Positions 35,322-43,642 of a stretch of DNA of 64,000 nt are shown here, piece after piece. The stretch is from NCBI GenBank assembly GCA_012521345.1, contig JAAYMN010000031.1:1-64000 (forward strand). Direction: 5' to 3'. This stretch comes from Bacillota bacterium (lineage in GTDB: Bacteria; Bacillota; Dethiobacteria; Dethiobacterales; Dethiobacteraceae). A program made the translations under genes and the position numbers. Within the stretch, counting starts at the first letter, position 1. Each line of letters starts with the position of its first letter. Under the pieces are notes generated by a model. That model was not told the DNA's origin, ran no database searches, and saw only the letters and a program-made list of their open reading frames with translations.

Positions 35322-37151
35322 TTACCTGTAGCGCGGGATGGCAAAGCGCAGGATATATGAGGAGCAGAGATCATACAGTTCTTTGATCTTTTTCACCTGC
35401 TTGGCCGCCCAGCCAATGTCGGTGGCATACTGGTGGGTACCGGGGTTGGCCGGGTTCCAGCGCATTTTATACAGCGTATCCTGTTTGTAGAGCGGGTGGT
35501 GAATATAGTTGGTAGCGGCAAATTCAGCGCCGCCGATGATAGCCGCCTCGGGCGTAAACCAGCCGTGGTTGTAGGCATATTCGGCGCCCAGCCGGGTCGG
35601 GTCCTGGTCGCGAGCCCCGACACCGTATATATTGTAGACAATTTGGCCGTTATATTCGACGCCGTTGGCCAGTTCACTGGTGCCGTCTTTTGTTTCATGC
35701 AGCGCCAGGGAGATGAGGAAAATTTCATTGATGTTAAACTGCTGCGCCGCCGTGATAAAAGCGTCGGCTTTCCCTTCCAGGATGCCTTTCCCTTTCAGGA
35801 TTTTCTCATTGACTTCCGCCGGGATGACATTGGTTGTGCCGGAAAGCACCAGGAACTGGTAAATGCCTTCACCTTTCTTTTCCGTCAGTGTCAGCAAATC
35901 TCCCCGGATCCAGCCGACGCGATATTCTGTCAGCAGCCGGAACCAGGTGTATCCTTCGCTGTCCTCCGCCTGGTTGATAATAAAGTACGGGCCTTCTCCG
36001 GCATTGAAACTCCTGATGATGTCAAAATCGGTGCCCGGGCCTGTGCGCATCCTCACGCCGTTAAATTTAACAATGGCGGCAGGCAGCATATCTTCCACAA
36101 AATTGTTCACATTGAGAAACCATTCCACCAGGTTGCGGTCGGCAGTCTTCCACGTGCCGTCCAACAGGTCAGTCTGCGGGTTTCTGGCCATCTGCAAGGC
36201 AACCGCATCACTGAAAGTATAATCAAAGTTTTCGTAAGTAATGATCTTTTCCACGCCTACGGACTGCATGGCGTTGACAAAAGCGACCCGGGCTGCTTCC
36301 GCCGTGGCAAAAGGCCTGCTGTTAATCATGATCTGCAAAAAGACTTCCTGCTTGTCCGCAGTCAGGTATTCAAAACCGGACAGATTAAATTCCAGGATCT
36401 CCGCTTTGGCAGTAATTGCCGCCCGCATGTCCGCCGGAGCGGCCGCCGCATTAACCACGGCCAGTGCTTCCGCCTGCATTGACAGGCAGGTATTGACCAC
36501 CGCCGTAAAAACATTCTGCAGGGCAGCAACATCGGCGAAGCCTGCCGGCGGCCTGCCCAGAATTACGGCCCAAGCCGCCTGGTTTTGACCGTAATTGTTT
36601 AGCTGGTTGAAAGCGGTCAGATCCAGCCCCAGCTCCTTGGCATGATTGACCAAGGCAAGACGCATGGCGCCGCTTTCCGCAATGGCATTGATTTCAGTGA
36701 GCGGCGTGCTGCTTCCCGGGGGCTGCCAGGCGGTAAAAACCAGCTGCATGTTTTCTTCCCGCACCGTCCTGACCACGGGGCTAAAGGCATATTTTTTGGC
36801 TGTGCCGCTTTCTATGTACTGCACCAGGTCAAACGGTGTTTTTTGCACAACAGCTTTCGTGTAGGCAGTCAGCACGTCTTCATAATCGATGTAGCCGCTT
36901 TTTGCCGAGGAGACGGCTACAACTTTCTTGCTCCTGTAATCATCAAACAGGAGTGCTTTCTGCCCCACCACTTTTCTGGTGTAGGAAATGAGAACATCCT
37001 CATAATTATATATATAATCAGTATTCTGGTTGTCTCTAGTCACAACGGACGTAACTGCCGCCGCCTGGGCGGTAGCGCCGCTAAGCAGCAGGCAGCAGGC
37101 GGCAAGGACAAGCAAAAGCAGTGTTTTACCCGTTCCCGGCAAGCTCTTCAC
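35322..37151 (-). CDS. secreted N-acetylglucosaminidase (GH73) with SH3 domain
   Basis: The 609-residue protein has a signal peptide (TLLLLVLAACCLLLSGATAQA), a region with two related segments (IYNYEDVLISYTRKVV and IDYEDVLTAYTKAVV), a long helical middle, an SH3b domain (about 365-425; VRMRTGPGTDFD) and a C-terminal GH73 glucosaminidase domain. The catalytic region shows SLALHETKDGTSELANG, and the remainder has YNIYGVGARDQDP and WNPANPGTHQYATDIGWA. It cleaves peptidoglycan glycan strands. Start is GTG 37151. It lies 29 bases downstream of a BIG-domain surface protein on the same strand, so both are probably exported together. Confidence 0.88.
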   Translation of the reverse strand: MKSLPGTGKTLLLLVLAACCLLLSGATAQAAAVTSVVTRDNQNTDYIYNYEDVLISYTRKVVGQKALLFDDYRSKKVVAVSSAKSGYIDYEDVLTAYTKAVVQKTPFDLVQYIESGTAKKYAFSPVVRTVREENMQLVFTAWQPPGSSTPLTEINAIAESGAMRLALVNHAKELGLDLTAFNQLNNYGQNQAAWAVILGRPPAGFADVAALQNVFTAVVNTCLSMQAEALAVVNAAAAPADMRAAITAKAEILEFNLSGFEYLTADKQEVFLQIMINSRPFATAEAARVAFVNAMQSVGVEKIITYENFDYTFSDAVALQMARNPQTDLLDGTWKTADRNLVEWFLNVNNFVEDMLPAAIVKFNGVRMRTGPGTDFDIIRSFNAGEGPYFIINQAEDSEGYTWFRLLTEYRVGWIRGDLLTLTEKKGEGIYQFLVLSGTTNVIPAEVNEKILKGKGILEGKADAFITAAQQFNINEIFLISLALHETKDGTSELANGVEYNGQIVYNIYGVGARDQDPTRLGAEYAYNHGWFTPEAAIIGGAEFAATNYIHHPLYKQDTLYKMRWNPANPGTHQYATDIGWAAKQVKKIKELYDLCSSYILRFAIPRYR

Positions 37152-37180
37152 CGTTTCTCACCCCTTTGCGGGCTGCAGAT

Positions 37181-38812
37181 TTATTTCTTGCTGATCCTGA
37201 CGTTGCTTTTCTTGGCAATCTCTTTATTCACCGTGGCACTGAACACATTGTCAAAGCGCCTGACCAGCACTGTTCCGTCCGACATTTTTACGATGTAATT
37301 CTCGGGATCGTTTACTTTGAGCGTCACAACGGCCAAGACTTTACCCGGCTCCACAATGCCTTCTTCTGCCGTCGCAAAATCAAAGTCTGGTGTGGGAGGT
37401 GGCGGCGGCGGCTCCGGCGCCTTGACGGTAACGCTGAAAGTGGCGCGACCACTGGTATGGCCGGATTTTTTGGCTATCACGGTAATTTTGGTCGTCCCGG
37501 CAGCTTTGCCCGTAACCGTGATGGTGGTGCCGCTGACTTCCACCACGGCTATCTCCGTATTGCTGGAGCTGACCGTAATTTCGGCATCGGCCGGTTTTGC
37601 CACCACTTGTCTGGTGCCGCTTTTCCCTTTTTCCAAGGTAAGGTTGTCAATGGCCTGCACAATAACTTTGGGCAGCTCCGGCGTATTTACTGTCACGGTG
37701 AAAGACTGCTTGGCGGCAATGTGACCGGCTTTTTCCGCCGTAACAGTAATGGTGGCCCGCCCGGCAGCCAGGGAGCGGATGGTGACGGAACTGCCGGCAA
37801 CCTCCGCCGCAGCCACATCCGTGTTGCTTGATTTAACCGTAACAATAGCATCCGCAGGCGTTACTGCCAGCTGCTTTGTTGTGGAAGCCCCGGGATTGAG
37901 GACCACATCGTCGAGCGGCGCCAGGGTGACGGTTTGTTTGCCCGTGGCATCAACAACGGCACCGCCGACGAGAATGGATTTGCCTTCCGCAAATTCATAT
38001 GCGGCGGCGTCCATTTCCAGTTCCGAACCGTCCGCCAGGACGACGGCCAGGCCAATTGTTCCCTTGCCCTTTACAGCCACTGCAGAAACCAAATCCAGCA
38101 CATCCACATGGACATGCTCACCCAGAGTCAAAACAGATCCTGCAGCCTTTGATTCCATATAAACCTTGCCAATGTATCCGGAAAGAACATTGACAGCACC
38201 TTTCAGGTTTTCCACGGTTACCGTGGGGAAGTGCCCGGAAAGCGTCAACGTATCCTGGGTTGAACTGTAGACATGGCCAAAGCCCATATAATCCTCGCTG
38301 CTTTTTTCCACCAGCTGCCCTTCCGTTTTGACCCGCACGCTCCACACGGCAGCGCCGCCTTCGGTAAAAACAGAAGTAGCATTGGCCGGATTGTCAATTT
38401 CCAGATGGTTGATCTGGCCGTCCCTGATGGTAATGCTGCCGCCGCCGTAAAGGTAAAGCGTGCCGGCAACGATCACATTGTTCAGCGTCAGGGAGGCGTT
38501 GCCGACCTGGGGCTGCACGTACAGATTACCTTCTATCACTGTGTTTTGCAGTTCCACGCCGGCCGCAGCAACGGCTGCATTGCCGTTGATGCTGTAAAGA
38601 CCTTCCGTCGGGCCGTATGTACCGGCTGCATCCCAGCTCGCTGCCACGTCTTCTGCCGGTGCTCCCCCTTCTACAGCCGCCTGTCCCCCGGTTTGCGCCG
38701 CCAGGTTTTCTTTTTCCGCAAGGACGGAACCGGGAAAGGCGGATGAAGTAAAAATTCCGCAAACGAACAGCAGGCAAAGAGTGAGCATGATAATGCCTAG
38801 ATAGCGCTTCAC
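37181..38812 (-). CDS. secreted protein with beta-rich N-terminal region and two BIG2-like Ig repeats
   Basis: The 543-residue protein starts at GTG 38812 behind AAAGGGG and has a signal peptide (LTLCLLFVCGIFTSSAFP). About residues 60-260 consist of short beta-rich elements without recognised family (for example LYVQPQVGNASLTLNNVIVA). Residues about 315-470 are two tandem repeats with TVKSSNTDVAA and TVSSSNTEIAV, each ending SFTVTV or TFSVTV, of the BIG2/invasin Ig type. A PPPPPPTPDF linker and a 60-residue tail follow. It has no LPXTG or SLH motif, so how it is anchored is unclear. It is upstream of the glucosaminidase. Confidence 0.75.
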   Translation of the reverse strand: MKRYLGIIMLTLCLLFVCGIFTSSAFPGSVLAEKENLAAQTGGQAAVEGGAPAEDVAASWDAAGTYGPTEGLYSINGNAAVAAAGVELQNTVIEGNLYVQPQVGNASLTLNNVIVAGTLYLYGGGSITIRDGQINHLEIDNPANATSVFTEGGAAVWSVRVKTEGQLVEKSSEDYMGFGHVYSSTQDTLTLSGHFPTVTVENLKGAVNVLSGYIGKVYMESKAAGSVLTLGEHVHVDVLDLVSAVAVKGKGTIGLAVVLADGSELEMDAAAYEFAEGKSILVGGAVVDATGKQTVTLAPLDDVVLNPGASTTKQLAVTPADAIVTVKSSNTDVAAAEVAGSSVTIRSLAAGRATITVTAEKAGHIAAKQSFTVTVNTPELPKVIVQAIDNLTLEKGKSGTRQVVAKPADAEITVSSSNTEIAVVEVSGTTITVTGKAAGTTKITVIAKKSGHTSGRATFSVTVKAPEPPPPPPTPDFDFATAEEGIVEPGKVLAVVTLKVNDPENYIVKMSDGTVLVRRFDNVFSATVNKEIAKKSNVRISKK

Positions 38813-39101
38813 GTGCAAAACCCCTTTGCTCCGATTTTCCTTGCTAATTCGACGGTTGTTTCCACAATTCCTGCGCCTTGCCAAAAACTCTTGCCGGGAG
38901 GGTAAAATTGGCAAAAAAAAAGCGGCGCTGCAAACGCCGCTCTCTCCGTCCGCCACCGGCCCTGATGTGCCCAGCAGATGCCGCATTGCCACAGCCGGTA
39001 TCATTTAGCCTTCGCCCGGCTTCTGCCGGCGGCAGATCTAAGGCAGCGAAAGCCGCCGGAAGCAAGCGCTCCGGGCACCCGCAATGCCGCCCTGGTGTTC
39101 T
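38813..39101 (-). promoter_or_regulatory. GC-rich, palindrome-rich region between pepF and the BIG-domain gene with an intrinsic terminator
   Basis: The 289-base gap has no gene. A strong minus-strand terminator, AGCGGCG - 7 - CGCCGCT then eight T residues, lies at 38913-38941. Between it and the pepF stop are several hairpin-forming stretches (TCTGCCG-G-CGGCAGA near 39030; others). No clear promoter is seen on either side of the terminator. It may simply end pepF, or belong to a leader that controls the surface-protein operon; no riboswitch consensus was matched. Confidence 0.55.
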
Positions 39102-40790
39102 TTATGGACGGTTTTGTTCCAGCCAGCCGCAGACGGCATTTGTAATACGCTTTACCGTCCCGGGGGCAAAGGGTGAAGACAGGTGCGCCAGGGGCAAAAG
39201 CTCAAGAAACGGCAAACTGCCGCCGGCGCGGCAGAAGTCAAGGTAATCCCGCCAGGCGCCGTCCCGGTCGGTGCAGGCACGCTGCCATAGCTGGAAAACA
39301 CAGGCTTGGGCTAAACAATAGTCAATGTAATAAAAAGGCGTGTCAAAAATGTGCCCCTGCTGGAACCAGAAGCCGCCGCCCTCAAGGAAAGGATGGCCGT
39401 CATAGTCGCGGTGCGGCAGATATTTTCGCTCCAATGCGCGCCACAGCCGACGGCGCTCCGCACCACTAAGTTCCGGCCGGGTGTAGACTTCATGCTGGAA
39501 ACGATCCACCAGGGCACCGTAGGGCAGAAAAAGCAAGGCCTCGCACAGGTGCCGGAAGCGGTAAAGCGGCGCCCGTATACCGAAAAAAAGCTCCATAAAC
39601 GGCCAGGCAAAAAACTCCATGCCCATGGACGGAATTTCCGCCGCTTCCATGGTGGCAAAATGATATTCCGGCATTTCCCGGTAACGGCCGAGCCAAACCT
39701 GGAAGGCATGGCCCGCCTCGTGTGTCAGCACGTCAATATCGTCCGCGGTGCCGTTGAAATTGGCAAAAATAAAAGGAGCCTGAAAGGCGGCCAGGTAGTC
39801 ACAATAGCCTCCCGGAGCCTTGTTTGCCCGCGACAGAAGGTCCAAAAGCTCCCGTTCCGTCATTTCACGGAAAAATTCCCCGGTTTCTTGTGACAATTTT
39901 TCATACATGACCCGCCCCTGCGCCAGGATTCCCTCCGGCGTCCCGACGGGGGCGGGGTTGCCCTCCGGGTAAAAAAGCGGTTCGTCATAATATTTCAGGG
40001 AGGCAAGCCCCAGGCGTTCCGCCTGTTCTTTGCGCAGGGCGGATGCCGCCGGCACCGTGTGGCGCTCAATTTCCCGGCGGAAATATGCCACATCCCGCGC
40101 CGTGTAGTCTGAACGGCTGCGCCGCAGGTAGGCAAGGGGGATAAAGCTTTCAAACCCCAGGCGTCCGGCGATTTCCGTGCGGACGGCCACCAGCCGCCCA
40201 TAAATATCATCAAACTCTGCCAGGTGCTCGGCAAAAAACTGATACCGGGCTTCTGCGGCGTCCCGGCGGACTGCCCTGTCCGGCGACTGCTGGTAGGGTA
40301 TCAACTGGGAAAGATTTTTCTTTTCCCCGTCAAAGGGGATGGCTGCCGATGCCAGCAGTTTTTTATAGCTGCTTTTCAGTTTGTTTTCCTGCTGCAATAG
40401 TGTTATGACCGACGGGGAAAATGTGCGCAGCGCCATTTCCGCCAGGGTGAAAAGCTGCCTGCCGCAGCGCCGGGACAATTCATCCCGGTGGGGAGAAGCA
40501 ACCAGGGCGCGGTAGTATTCAGTAACCAGCTCTGCGTACAGCGGGTCGGTCTCATCAAAGAATTCCTGTTCCGCCGCATAAAACTTATCCTGCGTGTTGA
40601 TGGTATGGCGGATATGGGCGAGACTGGACAATGATTCATAGTAATTGCGCCTGAGATTGATCTGTCCGATAATTTCTGCCTGGGCGTCCGCCGTGACAGC
40701 CTTGGCAAACTGCCTGAGCAGGCCAAGGAATTCCTCCCGGAAGGAGTCAAAGGCGGGGCGTTTGTAGGGAAAATCGCAAAAGCGCAGCAC
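39102..40790 (-). CDS. M3 family oligoendopeptidase (PepF-like)
   Basis: The 562-residue protein has the zinc motif HEAGH in DIDVLTHEAGHAFQVWLG with a downstream EIPSMGMEFFAWP glutamate ligand, matching the oligoendopeptidase F group in length. It degrades short peptides in the cytoplasm. GTG 40790 follows GGGGGAGTG located around the thrC stop, 14 bases away. It probably belongs to the apgM-thrC transcription unit, though a proteolysis gene there has no obvious link to threonine synthesis. Confidence 0.92.
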   Translation of the reverse strand: MLRFCDFPYKRPAFDSFREEFLGLLRQFAKAVTADAQAEIIGQINLRRNYYESLSSLAHIRHTINTQDKFYAAEQEFFDETDPLYAELVTEYYRALVASPHRDELSRRCGRQLFTLAEMALRTFSPSVITLLQQENKLKSSYKKLLASAAIPFDGEKKNLSQLIPYQQSPDRAVRRDAAEARYQFFAEHLAEFDDIYGRLVAVRTEIAGRLGFESFIPLAYLRRSRSDYTARDVAYFRREIERHTVPAASALRKEQAERLGLASLKYYDEPLFYPEGNPAPVGTPEGILAQGRVMYEKLSQETGEFFREMTERELLDLLSRANKAPGGYCDYLAAFQAPFIFANFNGTADDIDVLTHEAGHAFQVWLGRYREMPEYHFATMEAAEIPSMGMEFFAWPFMELFFGIRAPLYRFRHLCEALLFLPYGALVDRFQHEVYTRPELSGAERRRLWRALERKYLPHRDYDGHPFLEGGGFWFQQGHIFDTPFYYIDYCLAQACVFQLWQRACTDRDGAWRDYLDFCRAGGSLPFLELLPLAHLSSPFAPGTVKRITNAVCGWLEQNRP

Positions 40791-40804
40791 TTGCCCACTC
40801 CCCC

Positions 40805-42307
40805 TTACCTGCCGGCCAGGCCAAGAATGTCTTCCACAACCTGCTGCATTTCCTCCCGCCGGCATACCGTGGTATGCACAACTGGCCGCTTTTCCAGGCC
40901 CGCGGCGGCAGGAGGCACGGGAATGCCCGTCACTTTTGCCAGCTCTCCGAAAAGGGCAAAGTCATCCTGGCCGGCAAACTGCGGATCCAGGGCGGACAAA
41001 ACTGCGCCGGGAAACTTATACGGACTGGCGGTGGCAGCAACCACTGCCGGCAGGCTGTCGCCGCTTTCTTGCCTGTATTTTTCCAGGACAAAGACGCCCA
41101 CTGCCGTATGCGGATCCACGAGATAACCGGAAGCGGCATACAAGCTGCGGATGGCTTCCTTTGTCTCCTCCTCCGAGGCATAGCCGGCGGCAAAAGCATT
41201 AAGCCTGTTTTGGACCTCCGGCGGGAGGGTATAGACACCTTTTTGGGCCAAATCTTCCATCCACGAACGGACAAGTTGGCTGTTTTCACCTGCGGCATGA
41301 TACAGGAGGCGTTCCAGGTTGCTGGAGACGAGAATATCCATAGAAGGAGAAATGGTCACGTAAAACGGGCGCCTGCGGTTATAAACGCCGGTGGTAAAAA
41401 AGTCAAACAGCACATTGTTGCTGTTGGAGGCGCAGATGAGCCTGGCCAGCGGCAGCCCCATACTGCGGGCATACCAGGCGGCCAAAATATTGCCGAAATT
41501 GCCGGTCGGTACCACCATATTCACCGCCTCCCCGGCGGCAATGGCGCCCTTGCGGACAAGCTGCAGGTACGCCCAGTAATAGTAAACGATCTGCGGAACC
41601 AGGCGGCCGATATTAATGGAATTGGCCGAGGAAAAGAGATAACCGTGGCTGTCCAGGCGGCGGCGCAGGCTTTCATCCGTAAACATGGCCTTGACGCCGC
41701 TTTGGGCATCGTCAAAATTGCCTTCTATCCCGATGACATGGGTGTTGTCACCCGTTTGGGTTATCATCTGCCTTTTCTGGACTTCACTCACGCCATGCTG
41801 CGGGAAAAAGACGATAATACGCGTTCCCGCCACACCTGCAAACCCTTCCAGGGCCGCCTTGCCCGTATCGCCCGAGGTAGCGGTCAGGATGACTATTTCT
41901 TTGCCGGTGCCAAGTTTTTCCGCCGCCAGTTTCAGGAGATGCGGCAGGATGGACAGTGCCATGTCCTTAAAAGCCAGGGTGGGGCCGTGAAAAAGCTCCA
42001 GGAAGTGGATATTATTGTGTGTAACAAGCGGTGCAATTTCCGGGACGGCAAATTTAGCGTCGTAAGCTTTATTTACCGCTTCCTTGATCTCCTCCCGGCT
42101 GAAACAGGTAAAATAGAGGGATAAAATGCGGCAGGCCAGCTCCTGGTAAGTAAGCTGCGCCAGCTCCTCCAGCGGCCACGCGGCGGCAGGAATAGCCGCA
42201 GGCACATATAATCCCCCGTCCGGCGCTATGCCCTGCAAAATGGCGGCAGCAGCGTCAACAACGCCGCCTTCCCCGCGGGTGCTTTTATAAAGCAGCTGCT
42301 TCATCAT
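40805..42307 (-). CDS. thrC: threonine synthase
   Basis: The 500-residue protein has LELFHGPTLAFKDMALS with the PLP lysine, and TATSGDTGKAALEGF that forms the phosphate loop. It converts O-phosphohomoserine to threonine. GGGAGGA precedes the tandem ATGATG; 42307 is used. Its start lies inside apgM by 23 bases, so the two are translationally coupled. hom and classical thrB are not in the window. The long form of threonine synthase is usual in Clostridia. Confidence 0.95.
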   Translation of the reverse strand: MMKQLLYKSTRGEGGVVDAAAAILQGIAPDGGLYVPAAIPAAAWPLEELAQLTYQELACRILSLYFTCFSREEIKEAVNKAYDAKFAVPEIAPLVTHNNIHFLELFHGPTLAFKDMALSILPHLLKLAAEKLGTGKEIVILTATSGDTGKAALEGFAGVAGTRIIVFFPQHGVSEVQKRQMITQTGDNTHVIGIEGNFDDAQSGVKAMFTDESLRRRLDSHGYLFSSANSINIGRLVPQIVYYYWAYLQLVRKGAIAAGEAVNMVVPTGNFGNILAAWYARSMGLPLARLICASNSNNVLFDFFTTGVYNRRRPFYVTISPSMDILVSSNLERLLYHAAGENSQLVRSWMEDLAQKGVYTLPPEVQNRLNAFAAGYASEEETKEAIRSLYAASGYLVDPHTAVGVFVLEKYRQESGDSLPAVVAATASPYKFPGAVLSALDPQFAGQDDFALFGELAKVTGIPVPPAAAGLEKRPVVHTTVCRREEMQQVVEDILGLAGR

Positions 42308-43526
42308 ACAATCCTCCCTGTTGCAGGAATATGTCCATCAGCCTGTGTCCTTCCGCCACAAACAGCCCCGTGGCCGCGGCATTTTTTTCCGTAAAGGCCA
42401 TGCCTTCCCTGTGCTCCTGTCTTGTGCTGTCATAAAGCAGGAAAGGCACCGGATCCGCCGTGTGCGTGCGCACAGAAAGGGGCGTGGCATGGTCCGGCAA
42501 AAGCAAAAGCCGGTATGGAACGGCTGCCGCCTCCAGCCCGTCCCTTATGGGCTGCAGCACACGCCTGTCAATATATTCTATGGCTTTTATTTTATTGTCT
42601 CTTTCCTGCCTGTGCCCGCATTCATCCGGGGCTTCCACGTGTATATAAACAAAGTCCATGCCCTGCGCCAGGGCCGCCAGGGCTGCCTGTGCCTTGCCCT
42701 CAAAATTTGAATCCAGATTGCCGGTGGCACCTGCAACCGGTATTACTTCCAGCCCGGCACAAACGCCGATGCCTTTAATTAAATCCACGGCAGAAATCAC
42801 GCCGCCCCGCAGGCCGTATTTTTCCCGGAAAAGTGAAAGGGCCGGTTTTCTCCCTTCTCCCCAGATCCAGATGGCATTGGCCGGGTTAAGACCCTGCTCC
42901 CTGCGCCTGCGGTTGACGGGATGATCTGCAAGCAGGGCCAAGCTTTCTTCCATCATGGCGCGGATCCTGGCGGCGTGAGGGCCGGCCGGCAGGTGCGGGC
43001 CAATAGGTCTTTCCAGGATATCGTGAGGCGGTGTCAGTTTCCAGTCACCGGGCCCGTTTTTCCAGACTAAAAGGTGCCTGTAGCTTACACCGGGGTAAAA
43101 GACCAGCTCCTCCGTACCCAGCCTGTCCTGTATAGCCGTCAGCAGTTCATGCGCTTCCGCAGAGGTTATTTCTCCCGCGCTGTGATCAAGCATCACCCGT
43201 GCAGTGTAGGTGTCGGCTTCCGCAAGGGTGACAAAATTACAGCGGAAAGTAATATCCGCTTCCGTCAGGGCAATGCCCATGCTGACAGCTTCAAAGGGAG
43301 AACGGCCGCTGTAATACTTTTGCGGGTCATAACCAAGGACGGAGAGATTTGCCGTATCGCTGCCCGGCGGCATCCCATCCGGCACAGTTTTCACCATACC
43401 CATGATCCCCCGGGCAGCCAGTTCATCCATACACGGCTTGCGGGCGGCCGCCAGAGGAGTTCTTCCTCCCAGTTCAGGCAAAGGGTAGTCGGCCATCCCG
43501 TCCCCTAAAATGACTATGTATTTCAT
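42285..43526 (-). CDS. ApgM-like metalloenzyme, predicted alternative homoserine kinase
   Basis: The 413-residue protein belongs to the archaeal-type cofactor-independent phosphoglycerate mutase family of the alkaline phosphatase superfamily: YIVILGDGMADYP, GSDTANLSVLGYDPQKYYSGRSPFEA, and EAPDECGHRQE late in the chain, with metal-binding Asp/His residues. Members beside thrC, as here with a 23-base overlap, have been predicted to replace homoserine kinase. A phosphoglycerate mutase role cannot be excluded. GGAGGAG precedes the ATG. A 26-base palindrome lies in the upstream region. Confidence 0.8.
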   Translation of the reverse strand: MKYIVILGDGMADYPLPELGGRTPLAAARKPCMDELAARGIMGMVKTVPDGMPPGSDTANLSVLGYDPQKYYSGRSPFEAVSMGIALTEADITFRCNFVTLAEADTYTARVMLDHSAGEITSAEAHELLTAIQDRLGTEELVFYPGVSYRHLLVWKNGPGDWKLTPPHDILERPIGPHLPAGPHAARIRAMMEESLALLADHPVNRRRREQGLNPANAIWIWGEGRKPALSLFREKYGLRGGVISAVDLIKGIGVCAGLEVIPVAGATGNLDSNFEGKAQAALAALAQGMDFVYIHVEAPDECGHRQERDNKIKAIEYIDRRVLQPIRDGLEAAAVPYRLLLLPDHATPLSVRTHTADPVPFLLYDSTRQEHREGMAFTEKNAAATGLFVAEGHRLMDIFLQQGGLYDEAAAL

Positions 43527-43570
43527 TTTTCTCCTCCTTGCCGGTGCATTTCCTGCAGAATCTTTCTTTA

Positions 43571-43596
43571 CACTTATACCACAAATGTGATAAGTG
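43571..43596. promoter_or_regulatory. palindrome upstream of apgM-thrC
   Basis: CACTTAT (43571-43577) and ATAAGTG (43590-43596) are complements, with inner CACA and TGTG (43580-43583, 43586-43589) also paired. A TATAAG -10-like element falls inside on the minus strand. The symmetric shape suggests an operator, but the regulator is unknown and no good -35 was seen. Confidence 0.4.
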
Positions 43597-43609
43597 CGCC
43601 AGAGAAATG

Positions 43610-43642
43610 AAAAACGTACGCCTGCTTACCGCCTGGCGTACG
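43610..43642 (-). terminator. terminator of the flavoprotein gene
   Basis: On the minus strand CGTACGCC pairs with GGCGTACG around a 12-base loop and is followed by TTTTTC. The 5' arm overlaps the last codons of the gene. Confidence 0.75.
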
